This document shows positions 31,062-39,541 of a DNA stretch of 64,000 bases, one piece after another; position 1 is the first letter of the stretch, and each line of letters starts with the position of its first letter. The translations under genes and the position numbers were made by a program. The stretch spans positions 89,962 to 153,961 of the forward strand of contig NZ_JAAZSQ010000003.1 in the NCBI RefSeq assembly GCF_012395835.1. Reading direction: 5' to 3'. The notes under the pieces were generated by a model. It saw only the letters and a list, made by a program, of their open reading frames with translations. It was not told where the DNA came from and searched no databases. The DNA comes from Arthrobacter mobilis. Lineage in GTDB: Bacteria; Actinomycetota; Actinomycetes; Actinomycetales; Micrococcaceae.

Positions 31062-31637
31062 TCAGTCCGCCCGGCCGGCGGAGAGGGTCCGGGCCCACCA
31101 TTCCAGCCCCTCGGCGAGGGCGGCGAGCTTCGGCTCGATCCGTTCGAACACGCTGAAATCGCCAGGGTCTTTCGACTTCATGGCGGGGCGGATGTCCTCG
31201 GGCAGGATGTGCACGGCGTGACGCATCGGCGCCATCTCGAACTCGACGGCCACCTCGCGCAGCTGCTCGATCGCCCGGGCGCCGCCGACGCCGCCCCATC
31301 CGATGAAGGCGACCGGCTTGCGCCTCCACTCGATGAAGGTATGGTCCATGGCATTCTTCAGCACCGCCGGATAGCCGTGGTTGTACTCGCCCGTCAGGAT
31401 GACGAAGCCTTCGGCCTCGTCCAGCTTCCGGCCCAGTCTTGCCACTTCCGGCGTCGGGTAGTCGCGCAAGGTGACCGACGGGGGTTTCTGGTCGAAGAAG
31501 GGCAGCGGGTAATCCCGCAGGTCCACCAGTTCCACCTCGAAGCCGCGGTCCTTCAGCCGCTGCACCGCCCACGGCGCCACCCTTTCACTGAAGCGACCGG
31601 TCCGGGTGGTACCCATAATGATCTGGATCCTGGTCAC
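31062..31637 (-). CDS. NADPH-dependent FMN reductase family protein
   Basis: A 191-aa flavodoxin-fold reductase. The N-terminal phosphate-binding loop is IIMGTTRTGRFSERVAPW (residues 6-23), replacing the more common GSxRxxS form. EGFVILTGEYNHGYPAVLKNAMDH (near residue 75) is the highly conserved flavin-binding signature of the family, and VAFIGWGGVGGARAIEQLR (near residue 108) the next loop. It should reduce FMN or quinone-like substrates with NADPH, in the cytoplasm. It is monocistronic. Confidence 0.92.
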   Translation of the reverse strand: MTRIQIIMGTTRTGRFSERVAPWAVQRLKDRGFEVELVDLRDYPLPFFDQKPPSVTLRDYPTPEVARLGRKLDEAEGFVILTGEYNHGYPAVLKNAMDHTFIEWRRKPVAFIGWGGVGGARAIEQLREVAVEFEMAPMRHAVHILPEDIRPAMKSKDPGDFSVFERIEPKLAALAEGLEWWARTLSAGRAD

Positions 31638-31905
31638 GGTGTCCTCCCGGGAATCACGAAAGGCGGATCCTTCTGGGGGAAACCGGGACGGCGGCCATGT
31701 TATTTCCGGATCGTCCGTCCGGGCTGGTCAGGGCCGAGTGCGGCCCGGTTATCCGGCTGTCCGGCGTGCCTCACGGATTTTTTCCGGAGTCTATGAAAGC
31801 TTAGACGTTTAACCTAAACTTGGAACGTTGGCCGCGAAGGTTCGTTCCGGTGCCTGCTCCGGCCAGCGAGCCATTCACTACGCACAGCACGGAGAAACAA
31901 CCCCC
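31638..31905. other. Divergent promoter region
   Basis: This 268-nt region separates the FMN reductase from the plus-strand Ala/Lys-rich gene. It contains an AT-rich patch at 31780-31825 with GTTTA-ACC-TAAAC symmetry near 31808-31820, which could be a promoter or a regulator site. A weak resemblance to half an iron box (TAACCTAA) was noted but the other half is not in register. Confidence 0.4.
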
Positions 31906-32601
31906 ATGCCACTCGCTCCCAAAATCGCCTCGGTTGCCCTGGCCGCAGGCCTCCTCGTATCAGGCGGGGCCGGTGCCGCCGTCGCAGCCGAGCCCAAGCC
32001 CGCATCCGTTGCCGCCGTCGACGGTTCCTACTCCGCCGAGGAGCTGGCTGCCCTGAAGAAGGCTGCCGCCGCCGAGAAGAAGGAAGCCGCAGAAGCCAGG
32101 AAGGCGCTGGCCAAGGCCAAGGCTGCAGAGAAGAAGGAAGCCGCCGAGGCCAGGAAGGCAGCGGCCAAGACCAAGGCCGAAGCCAAGAAGCTGGCCGCCG
32201 CCGAGAAGAAGCTCAAGGCGAAGGCAACCGCCGCGGCCAAGAAGGAAGCCGCAGCCGCCAAGAAGGCGCTGGCAGCTGCGAAGGTCGCAGAGAAGAAGGC
32301 AGCCCTCGAAGCGAAGAAGGCGGCCAAGCAGGCTGCTGACGCCGCCAAGAAGGCCGCCCGCGAGGCCCGCCAGGCCGAGGAGCGTGCCGCCGAACTGCGC
32401 GAGGCCGAGGAAGAGGCCGCCCGCGAAGCCGAGGAAGCGGCAGCGGAGGAGGCCGCGGAGCAGGAAGCCGGCGACGACGCCGCGTCGGATGACACCACGG
32501 ACGGAACTGTCCCCGGTGACGAAACCACCTCGGGTGGCACCACCGACGGCGCCACGGAGGAAACGGACTCCGGTGACGTCCAGGAGCAGCCCGCGGCCTA
32601 A
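31906..32601 (+). CDS. Secreted Ala/Lys/Glu-rich coiled-coil protein
   Basis: A 231-aa exported protein. The signal peptide (MPLAPKIASVALAAGLLVSG, ending AVAA near residue 27) is followed by about 120 residues made almost entirely of Ala, Lys and Glu in repeats such as AEKKEAAEARKA and AKAKAAEKKEAAEARK, which predict a long single helix or coiled coil. An acidic stretch (REAEEEAAREAEEAAAEEAA) and a Thr/Asp/Gly-rich tail follow. The composition resembles histone H1-like tails, but the signal peptide argues for an envelope location. GGAGAAA precedes the ATG by a suitable distance. Function is unknown. Confidence 0.75.
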   Translation: MPLAPKIASVALAAGLLVSGGAGAAVAAEPKPASVAAVDGSYSAEELAALKKAAAAEKKEAAEARKALAKAKAAEKKEAAEARKAAAKTKAEAKKLAAAEKKLKAKATAAAKKEAAAAKKALAAAKVAEKKAALEAKKAAKQAADAAKKAAREARQAEERAAELREAEEEAAREAEEAAAEEAAEQEAGDDAASDDTTDGTVPGDETTSGGTTDGATEETDSGDVQEQPAA

Positions 32602-32625
32602 GCTGCCGGCCGTACCGCCATGGTG

Positions 32626-32665
32626 AAAGCGCCCCGGCCGCCGGTCATCCGGCCGGGGCGCTTTT
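32626..32665 (+). terminator. Rho-independent terminator
   Basis: AAAGCGCCCCGGCCG and its complement flank a short loop and are followed by five T residues. It lies 25 nt after the Ala/Lys-rich gene and is the clearest intrinsic terminator in the window. Confidence 0.85.
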
Positions 32666-32788
32666 TCCTGCGGCCGGCACCCCCGGTGTTGCGGAGGCCG
32701 TGGCTCGGTGCACTGTGGCAGGATCAATCCCAGCCAATCCGCACCGCAGGTCTTTGCCCAATCTGCCGCACACATGGGGAACACGAAC

Positions 32789-33580
32789 ATGCTCAAAGTC
32801 CATCTGGCGCGCCCGCTGGCGGCCCTCGCCGCCGCCGGAGCACTGCTGCTGGGCGGCTTCGCTGCCGTACCGGCCGGCGCTGCCGGCCCGAAAGCCACCG
32901 GGCCGTCCGCTGCGTCGGTACTGAACACCCTGCCGGTCAAGGGCAAGGCCGCCAAAACCGGCTATGACCGCGACAAGTTCGGCCCCGCCTGGTCCGACAC
33001 GAACAAGAACGGCTGCGACACCCGCAATGACATCCTCAAGCGGGACCTGGCCCGCGACCGCTTCAAGGCCGGAACCCGCGACTGCGTCATCACCACCGGG
33101 ACTCTGAAAGACCCCTACACAGGCAAGACCATCAGCCATGTGCGCGGCGGCAACAAGGTCGACATCGACCACGTCGTCGCCTTGGGCCAGGCGTGGGTGG
33201 CCGGCGCCCGGAAGCTGTCCACCGCCCAGCGGACCGCTTTCGCCAACGATCCGCTGAACCTGCTTGCCGTGGACGCTTCCGCGAACCGCCAGAAGGGAGA
33301 CCGCGAGGCCTCCGCCTGGCTGCCGAAAAACAAGTCCTTCCGCTGCACCTATGTGGCCACCCAGATCGCGGTGAAGAAGAAGTATGCCCTGTCGGTCACC
33401 TCGGCGGAGAAGTCCGCGATGAAACGGGTGCTCTCCTCCTGCCCGGGCCAGAAGTCGGTCAAGGTCACCCCGATCAAGCCCGCCGGCGGGAAGACCACCT
33501 CTCCGTCCAAGCCCCCGGTGAAGGACACTGCCCCGGCAAAAACCGTCAAACGTGTGCGCCCCGGGGCGTACTGCGCGTAA
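32789..33580 (+). CDS. Secreted HNH endonuclease-like protein (DUF1524-type), cut by an in-frame stop
   Basis: A 263-aa exported protein with an HNH/DUF1524-type nuclease domain. The signal peptide is residues 1-30. The domain runs from VLNTLPVKGKAAKTGYDRDKFG to about residue 210. It includes the HNH core KVDIDHVVALGQAW (metal/general-base His) and FANDPLNLLAVDASANRQKGD, which supplies the Asn and further ligands. A linker rich in Lys, Thr and Pro follows, then the reading frame stops at GAYCA. Thirty further codons downstream in the same frame would complete the usual Cys-containing tail. The ATG at 32789 has GGGGA upstream. It probably acts on extracellular DNA or RNA. Confidence 0.85.
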   Translation: MLKVHLARPLAALAAAGALLLGGFAAVPAGAAGPKATGPSAASVLNTLPVKGKAAKTGYDRDKFGPAWSDTNKNGCDTRNDILKRDLARDRFKAGTRDCVITTGTLKDPYTGKTISHVRGGNKVDIDHVVALGQAWVAGARKLSTAQRTAFANDPLNLLAVDASANRQKGDREASAWLPKNKSFRCTYVATQIAVKKKYALSVTSAEKSAMKRVLSSCPGQKSVKVTPIKPAGGKTTSPSKPPVKDTAPAKTVKRVRPGAYCA

Positions 33581-33673
33581 GCAGTGGCGGGCTACAAGGG
33601 CATCGGTACCAACGGCCGGACCTACACCTGCAAGACATCGGCCGCGGACAGCCGGCTGCGCTGGCGCGCCTGA
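33578..33673 (+). pseudogene. Severed C-terminal tail of the secreted HNH nuclease
   Basis: Directly after the TAA at 33578-33580 the same frame continues for 30 codons to a TGA at 33671-33673. It reads GYKGIGTNGRTYTCKTS followed by an ADSRLRWRA ending. That resembles the Cys-rich C-terminal module that normally follows a PGAYC sequence in these secreted nucleases. No frameshift is needed, only a nonsense codon. It could be a recent mutation, a sequencing error, or stop-codon readthrough. Confidence 0.65.
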
Positions 33674-33689
33674 CGCCAGGTGAAGGACG

Positions 33690-33725
33690 GAAACGGAAGC
33701 GCCGGGTGCCCGGCGCTTCCGTTTC
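33690..33725 (+). terminator. Hairpin terminator after the HNH gene remnant
   Basis: A 17-bp palindrome (GAAACGGAAGCGCCGGG, two-base turn, complement) is followed by TTCTTC. It lies 17 nt after the TGA at 33673, not after the internal TAA, which supports 33673 as the ancestral gene end. Confidence 0.75.
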
Positions 33726-33788
33726 TTCTTCCCGGGGTTGGAAATTTGAAGCGGCAGCCCCCCGTTGTCGAGAAAGGATGATCCCGCC

Positions 33789-34565
33789 ATGCACCCTGGC
33801 TCTGTCAGTCCGCCAATTGTGGATGCGATCCGTGCCGGTGACTTCCCCGCGGTAATGACCGTCATCGGGACAGACCGTACCGGAGTGGCCCGGCACCGGA
33901 AGGACATCTCTGCCCTGTTCCAGGCCATCGCCGATGCCCCGCACGGCTCCCGATCCCCGGAAGGGCACTGGCACGGGGAGCTGGACCGGCACTACGAGTG
34001 CGCGCTCGCTGCCCACATGGCCTGCATCGGGGCCGAACGGGCAGCGAAACTGACTGCAGTCCCCAGGCCGTTCGCCTCCAAAGCCATCCCGAAGCTGTTC
34101 CCGGGCGGGTTGCCCGTCTTCGTGACCGTCTGGTCCGAGCTCTACCAGCGCTCCCCGCGGAACTGGGACCGCATCGCCCACTACCCCGTTATGTTCGATT
34201 GGCTCCGCCGCGGTCTGGTGGATCCGCCCCGGCAGGACGGGGCGGTGAACCTGCTGCTCTCCCACCTGCCTGATACCCCGAATCCCGTGAAGTACCTGCG
34301 CGATAGACCCGGGCTGGTCGGGGTCACCTTGCCGGCGCTGTTCGATGCCGCAGTGCGCCCCTCCATCGGGGCGGCCGCGGTGGATTCCAACCTCCCGCCC
34401 GGCGACAGCCGCCGCATTGACATGACGGTGGCCGCCCTCGCGGCCGAAAACCTGTGGGAGCAGGAGATGGTGGAAGCCGGCATCGGCCGCGCCTGGGAAG
34501 CCCGGACCAGCCCCTTCCAGCGCCGCTGGCTGGCGGGCCTGCGCAGCCTGCTCGAGCAGGGTTGA
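33789..34565 (+). CDS. Unknown protein, 258 aa
   Basis: A soluble protein with no signal peptide or membrane segment and no certain family. The N-terminus (IVDAIRAGDFPAVMTVIGTDRTGVARHRKDISALFQAI) is helical and looks like the start of the helical-repeat DUF6493-type proteins, but this resemblance is by eye only. Other visible stretches are FVTVWSELYQRSPRNWDRI and a C-terminal FQRRWLAGLRSLLEQG. The ATG at 33789 follows AGAAAGGA at an 11-nt distance; an alternative TTG at 33765 is possible. It lies between the two HNH genes. Confidence 0.65.
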   Translation: MHPGSVSPPIVDAIRAGDFPAVMTVIGTDRTGVARHRKDISALFQAIADAPHGSRSPEGHWHGELDRHYECALAAHMACIGAERAAKLTAVPRPFASKAIPKLFPGGLPVFVTVWSELYQRSPRNWDRIAHYPVMFDWLRRGLVDPPRQDGAVNLLLSHLPDTPNPVKYLRDRPGLVGVTLPALFDAAVRPSIGAAAVDSNLPPGDSRRIDMTVAALAAENLWEQEMVEAGIGRAWEARTSPFQRRWLAGLRSLLEQG

Positions 34566-34699
34566 GGCGGCTTCAGCCGGCGGACTCGTCACCGTCGGAG
34601 GGCATTTCCCCGCCCACTTCCCCGAAGGTGTCCCCCGGCGCTTTCGGAGAACCGCCTGCGCTGATGCGCCGCCTGATCCCGGACCGCTTCCACAGGTTC

Positions 34700-35413
34700 T
34701 TATCCGCTACTGGCCGGCCCGGCCCCGCCCGGAGCCTCCGGGACCGGCTGGTCCGGACAGGAAGAGGTAAGGATCCGTTTGATGGCCGAGTGCTCAGCCG
34801 GGGTCATCCATAACCCGTACTTGGCCTTGACTGCCGTCTGCAGGGCCACGTACCGGCAGCGGAAGGCCCGGTTCGGCGGCAGCCAGGTGGCGGCATCGGC
34901 GTCGGACTTGGCATTGTTGGTGGGCCCGTCCACGGCCAGCAAGTTCAACGGGTCGTTGGCGAAGGCCTCGCGCTGCTTTGGGGCCAGCTGCTGCGCGCCG
35001 GTCTGCCAGGCCAGTGCCAGTGGGACGACGTGGTCGATCTGGACTTCTGCGCTGGTCCGGTCCCCGCGGACGAAGTCGATGACGGTGCCCGTGTAGGGGT
35101 CGGTCAGGGTGCCGGTGAGCACGATGCAGTTGCCGGTGCCGCGTTTGAACGTCTCGTCCACCAGGTCGCGTGCCAGGACGTCGTTGCGGGCGTCGCAGCC
35201 GTTGCGGTCCGGGTCCAGCCAGCCGTCACCGAACTCTTCGCGCTCATAGCCGGTGCGCGGGGCGCGTCCCTTGACCGGTATGCTCTCCAGCTGCTCCAGG
35301 GCCGTTCCTGCCGGCGGCTCCCGGGCAGGCATCCCGACGTCGCAGCCGGCAGCGCCGAGGCTGATCAGGACGGCGGCAACGGCAGATAGGGCTCGGGAGG
35401 CTGATGTTCTCAT
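34700..35413 (-). CDS. HNH endonuclease-like lipoprotein (DUF1524-type)
   Basis: A 237-aa paralogue of the secreted HNH protein at 32.8 kb, on the opposite strand. The signal peptide ends in a lipobox A-A-G-C with Cys24, so it is probably anchored to the outside of the membrane. The domain starts LESIPVKGRAPRTGYEREEFG and contains the HNH core VQIDHVVPLALAWQ and FANDPLNLLAVDGPTNNAKSDADAATWLPPN, nearly superimposable on its paralogue. It lacks the Cys-rich C-terminal tail. The ATG at 35413 gives a proper signal peptide; the longer ORF from 35464 does not. Role: an extracytoplasmic nuclease, for nutrient scavenging or defence. Confidence 0.85.
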   Translation of the reverse strand: MRTSASRALSAVAAVLISLGAAGCDVGMPAREPPAGTALEQLESIPVKGRAPRTGYEREEFGDGWLDPDRNGCDARNDVLARDLVDETFKRGTGNCIVLTGTLTDPYTGTVIDFVRGDRTSAEVQIDHVVPLALAWQTGAQQLAPKQREAFANDPLNLLAVDGPTNNAKSDADAATWLPPNRAFRCRYVALQTAVKAKYGLWMTPAEHSAIKRILTSSCPDQPVPEAPGGAGPASSG

Positions 35414-35473
35414 GGTTCTCGTGGGTGGTAGCTGTGCTGGCCATTTTCCCACGCACCCGGGCAACCTGTATCG

Positions 35474-36424
35474 TCAGCCCCGCTCGGCGAACGGGGGGAC
35501 ATGGTCGTGCGGCCCGAACGGCTTGAACCAGTCCTCGAACTTCATCGACGGAGCACCCTCCGGGCTGGCCGCCGGGTCGTTCTCGAAACCGTCCATTGCC
35601 GGGTCGTAGAGCATCATCGAGTCGGCGAAGCGCAGAAACGCATTCTCCAGCATGCCCAGCCAGTCCGGCGGCAGTTCGGCCTCGAGCTCCAGTTCCTCAG
35701 CCAGGTAGTCTGCCTCGGCCAGCAGGCACCGTACGGCCAGTTCCTGGGCCACGCAGGACGGTTCCTTCCAGCCGGCCACCAGGTTCATCGACAGGTCGGT
35801 GCAGATGGTGAGGAAGCGCGCCGCGAAGCGGGTGTCATAGCGGTGGGCGAACTGCGGGGGCAGGTTGGCGATCACGTAGGTCTCGTCGATGTCGGCGGAG
35901 GTGGGGGTGCGGTCCCGCAGCAGGTCCAGATCATTGAACAGTTCATCGGTCATGGCCGCCGCTGCATGCCAGAGCAGGCCGGCCAGCACCCTGGCCCGGT
36001 GCTCGGCGAGCCGGCGCTGCGCCTCCTCGGCAGCCTGATCGACACCCAGCAGATCCAGGTTCAGCCCGGTGACCCGGCGCGAGGCCTCCAGCAGGCTGGC
36101 CACCGGATCGTCGCCAATCCCGGTGGCCGCGGGCTCGCGCTCGTCCGACTCCCCCGCAAAGCCCGGCAGAGCCAGGTCGGCCACCCCGTGCCCTTGCGCC
36201 GGTTCGACCTTGCCCCGCAGCAGCCGGACGCCGGGAACGTCTTCGGCGATGGCCAGCGGGTCCATCGAGACGGCCAGGGCCGCATACAGGTCTGCCGAGG
36301 CCATGGCGATGTGCTCGGGGGTTTCGGCCTTGGCCACCGCGAAGCTGCGCATCGCCTCCGGGTCGGTAATGTCGAGGTCGATGGCAATGTAGATGGAAGC
36401 TTCGATTGGCTGGTCCGGGCTCAT
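35474..36424 (-). CDS. Unknown acidic protein, 316 aa
   Basis: No family was recognised. The protein is soluble and acidic and begins MSPDQPIEASIYIAIDLDITDPEAMRSFAVAK, which looks like a small alpha/beta domain (residues 1-95). A second, all-helical part follows from about residue 130 (EAQRRLAEHRARVLAGLLWHAAAAMTDELF ...) to AMDGFENDP. It ends in a His/Pro-rich segment. The start at 36424 was preferred because the upstream extension in the same frame is basic, low in secondary-structure signal and lies across palindromic DNA. It stands alone. Confidence 0.65.
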   Translation of the reverse strand: MSPDQPIEASIYIAIDLDITDPEAMRSFAVAKAETPEHIAMASADLYAALAVSMDPLAIAEDVPGVRLLRGKVEPAQGHGVADLALPGFAGESDEREPAATGIGDDPVASLLEASRRVTGLNLDLLGVDQAAEEAQRRLAEHRARVLAGLLWHAAAAMTDELFNDLDLLRDRTPTSADIDETYVIANLPPQFAHRYDTRFAARFLTICTDLSMNLVAGWKEPSCVAQELAVRCLLAEADYLAEELELEAELPPDWLGMLENAFLRFADSMMLYDPAMDGFENDPAASPEGAPSMKFEDWFKPFGPHDHVPPFAERG

Positions 36425-37056
36425 GCCGGAAAGACTACCCGCTGGGGCCAAGCGAGGCAGCCGGTACCGGAAGGCCAACGTGGCGCGGCCCGGCCGGCGA
36501 AGGGCTCTGATCCGATTCGGCCGGCGGGCCGCATCACCATGGTAGGCGCCGGCAGGCGTTTTGGCTCCGGTCTTTGCCAAACCGTGCCCGTGGTCACGGG
36601 TCAGTCTCGCCGCACTGCCTCCGCAGGAGGGCGCCTGCCAGCTGACCGCCCGGAAATGCAGGGCCGGGTGCGGCATCCCCCAATACCGCGCCCGGCCCCT
36701 GATGCACAGTCGCTGTTTCCTGGACAACATCCCCACATGTTGTCCAGGAGCTCCTGTGTACGGCTTCGGCCCGCCCCGCTGCCTGTGATAAATCGTATGA
36801 CCGGTACCGGTTTGGCGTCGACGAAATTTTTCCCAAAGGTTTGCGCCATACGGGCCGGCCTGCTGGGTCCCGTATGGCAGGCCAGGGGCCGGTTCGCCCT
36901 GGACGGGGGTGGGAACCGCCCCCGGTCCACGCTAGTGTGATCGCAGATCGGACCGCGCCGTGGGCAGGCAGACCTATGGATCCTGGACACCGCGTCCGGT
37001 CCCTGCCGGCGAACGCTCCCGCGCGCCTTCCCACTCCCCTACGTTCAGGACATTAG
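36425..37056. other. Long leader region before the phosphoketolase gene, with three hairpins
   Basis: No gene was found in 632 nt. Three clear inverted repeats lie in a row: 36661-36673 with 36686-36698 (13 bp, one GU), 36718-36730 with 36737-36749 (13 bp perfect, 6-nt loop), and 36845-36854 with 36869-36878 (10 bp perfect). An AT-rich patch at 36825-36840 (GAAATTTTTCCC) may be part of a promoter. The region could contain a regulator binding site, an RNA leader or a terminator pair. Confidence 0.45.
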
Positions 37057-39489
37057 ATGAACGACTCCCAGCCCTCCCGGAAGCCGGATCCCGTCCTCGG
37101 CCCCGACCAGCTCGAACGCATCAATGCGTGGTGGCGGGCAGCGAACTACCTGTCAGTCGGACAAATCTACTTGATGGACAACCCCCTGCTGCGCGAGCCG
37201 CTGCGCCCTGAACACATCAAGCCGCGGCTGCTGGGGCACTGGGGAACGACGCCGGGATTGAACTTCATCTACGCCCACCTCAACCGCGCCATCAGCGAGC
37301 GCGGCGTGGAGATGATGTACATCATGGGGCCGGGCCATGGAGGCCCCGGCCCGGTGGCAGCAGCCTGGCTGGAGGGCACCTACAGCGAGACCTATCCCAA
37401 CGTGTCCCGGGACCTGGAAGGGATGCGGAGGCTGTTCCGCCAGTTCTCCTTTCCCGGCGGCATTCCCAGCCACGTTGCGCCCGAAACGCCCGGCTCGATC
37501 CATGAAGGCGGCGAACTCGGGTACGCGCTCTCGCACGCCTACGGAGCAGCCTTCGACAGCCCGGACCTGGTTGTCGCCGCCATTCTTGGCGACGGGGAAG
37601 CCGAAACGGGCCCGTTGGCCGCCAGCTGGCACTCGAACAAGTTTCTCAACCCGGCCCGCGACGGCGCGGTGCTGCCGATCCTGCACCTGAACGGCTACAA
37701 GATCGCCAATCCCACGCTCCTGGCCAGGATCGAGCACGACGAACTGGATGCATTGCTCCGCGGCTACGGCCATGTGCCCCACTTCGTGGAAGGCGACGAT
37801 CCGGTACAGATGCACCAGGACTTTGCCCGGGTCCTGGACACCTGCCTCGACGATATCCGGCAGATCCAGCGCCGGGCCCGCGCTGACAGGCAGACGGGCA
37901 GGCCCCGCTGGCCGATGATCGTGTTCCGCTCCCCCAAGGGCTGGACGGGACCGGCCGAGGTCGACGGGCAGAAGATCGAGGACTACTGGCGCGCCCACCA
38001 GGTGCCGTTCGACGCCGCACGGGAGAACGATACCCACCGGCAGGTGCTCGAAGATTGGCTGCGCAGCTACCACCCGGAGGAACTTTTCGACGAGGCCGGC
38101 ACCCCTGTCGAAGCGGTCGCCAGCCTGCACCCTGAAGGGCACCACCGGATGAGCGCCACCCCGTACGCCAACGGGGGCCTGCTGCTGAAGGACCTGCGGA
38201 TGCCGGACTTCCGCGACTACGCGGTGCCGGTGCCCGAGCCAGGCACCGGAGCGGTGGAATCGACCCGCGTGCTGGGTGAAATGCTGCGGGACGTGGTGGC
38301 CCGCAATCCGGACAACTTCAGGGTCTTCGCTCCGGACGAGAACAATTCGAACCGGCTCGGGGCCGTGCTGGAAGCAACAGACCGGACCTGGAACGCCCGG
38401 AGGCTCCCGGAGGATGACCATCTGGATCCCGGCGGCCGGGTGATGGAAATCCTCTCCGAGCACACCTGCCAAGGCTGGCTGGAAGGATACCTGCTCACCG
38501 GACGGCATGGGTTCTTCTCCTGCTACGAGGCGTTCATCCACATCGTCGACTCGATGTTCAACCAGCACGCCAAATGGCTGCATACCAGCAACCGCATCGC
38601 CTGGCGCAGGCCGGTGGCCTCGCTGAACTACCTGCTGACGTCCCACGTCTGGCGGCAGGACCACAATGGGTTCTCGCACCAGGATCCGGGCTTCATCGAC
38701 CATGTGGTCAACAAGAAGGCCGACGTGGTGCGTGTCTACCTTCCCCCGGATGCGAACACCCTGCTCTCCGTGGCCGACCACTGCCTGCGCAGCCGCCAGT
38801 ACGTCAACGTGATCGTGGCCGGCAAGCAGCCGCAGCTGCAGTACCTGGACATGGACGCGGCCGTGGTGCACTGCACCAAAGGGATCGGCATCTGGGAGTG
38901 GGCGAGTTCGGATGCCGGGGCCGAACCCGACGTCGTCATGGGCTGCGCCGGGGACGTGCCCACGATGGAAACCCTCGCCGCCGTCGAAATCCTGCGCTCG
39001 CGGTTCCCGGACCTGCGGATCCGGGTGGTCAACGTGGTGGACCTGATGCGGCTGCAGGACGACGCCGAAAACCCCCACGGCCTGCCCCACCGTGCCTTCG
39101 ACGCCCTGTTCACCACGGACAAGCCAATCATCTTCGCCTACCACGGCTATCCGTGGCTGATCCACCGGCTGACCTACCGGCGCACCAACCACGGCAACCT
39201 GCACGTCCGCGGCTACAAGGAGGAAGGCACCACCACCACGCCGTTCGACATGTGCGTGCTGAACCAGATCGACCGGTTCAGCCTGGCCATCGACGTGATC
39301 GACCGGGTGCCGCGGTTGACGGATGTTTCGGCCCATGCGCGCGAGGAACTGCAGAACAAGCTCATCGAGCACCGCCGGTACATCCGGATCCACGGCGAGG
39401 ACATGCCGGAAGTCAGGAACTGGCAGTGGACCGCTTCCGCAGGTCCGGCGAACCGGCGGCCGGATGAAGCACGGCAGGAGCCCGTTTAG
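37057..39489 (+). CDS. xfp: Xylulose-5-phosphate/fructose-6-phosphate phosphoketolase
   Basis: A thiamine-diphosphate enzyme of 810 aa, full length. It splits xylulose-5-P (or fructose-6-P) with phosphate into acetyl-phosphate plus glyceraldehyde-3-P (or erythrose-4-P). The family's N-terminal [19 protein letters not shown] and MGPGHGGPG (near residues 62-95) are present, as are the ThDP-binding [18 protein letters not shown] (near residue 178) with the NGYKIANPT segment, and the C-terminal domain with [12 protein letters not shown] and [26 protein letters not shown]. It is followed 52 nt later by acetate kinase, which consumes its acetyl-phosphate. No strong ribosome site precedes the ATG. 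Confidence 0.97.
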   Translation: MNDSQPSRKPDPVLGPDQLERINAWWRAANYLSVGQIYLMDNPLLREPLRPEHIKPRLLGHWGTTPGLNFIYAHLNRAISERGVEMMYIMGPGHGGPGPVAAAWLEGTYSETYPNVSRDLEGMRRLFRQFSFPGGIPSHVAPETPGSIHEGGELGYALSHAYGAAFDSPDLVVAAILGDGEAETGPLAASWHSNKFLNPARDGAVLPILHLNGYKIANPTLLARIEHDELDALLRGYGHVPHFVEGDDPVQMHQDFARVLDTCLDDIRQIQRRARADRQTGRPRWPMIVFRSPKGWTGPAEVDGQKIEDYWRAHQVPFDAARENDTHRQVLEDWLRSYHPEELFDEAGTPVEAVASLHPEGHHRMSATPYANGGLLLKDLRMPDFRDYAVPVPEPGTGAVESTRVLGEMLRDVVARNPDNFRVFAPDENNSNRLGAVLEATDRTWNARRLPEDDHLDPGGRVMEILSEHTCQGWLEGYLLTGRHGFFSCYEAFIHIVDSMFNQHAKWLHTSNRIAWRRPVASLNYLLTSHVWRQDHNGFSHQDPGFIDHVVNKKADVVRVYLPPDANTLLSVADHCLRSRQYVNVIVAGKQPQLQYLDMDAAVVHCTKGIGIWEWASSDAGAEPDVVMGCAGDVPTMETLAAVEILRSRFPDLRIRVVNVVDLMRLQDDAENPHGLPHRAFDALFTTDKPIIFAYHGYPWLIHRLTYRRTNHGNLHVRGYKEEGTTTTPFDMCVLNQIDRFSLAIDVIDRVPRLTDVSAHAREELQNKLIEHRRYIRIHGEDMPEVRNWQWTASAGPANRRPDEARQEPV

Positions 39490-39541
39490 CACACCCGCGT
39501 ACAGCGGCCGCAGGCCGGAGCCGGACCCGAGGAGGAAACCC

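Noticed and set aside
31795..31825. Possible iron box upstream of the Ala/Lys-rich gene
   Set aside because: Only the right half (TAACCTAA) fits; the left half is out of register by about two bases.
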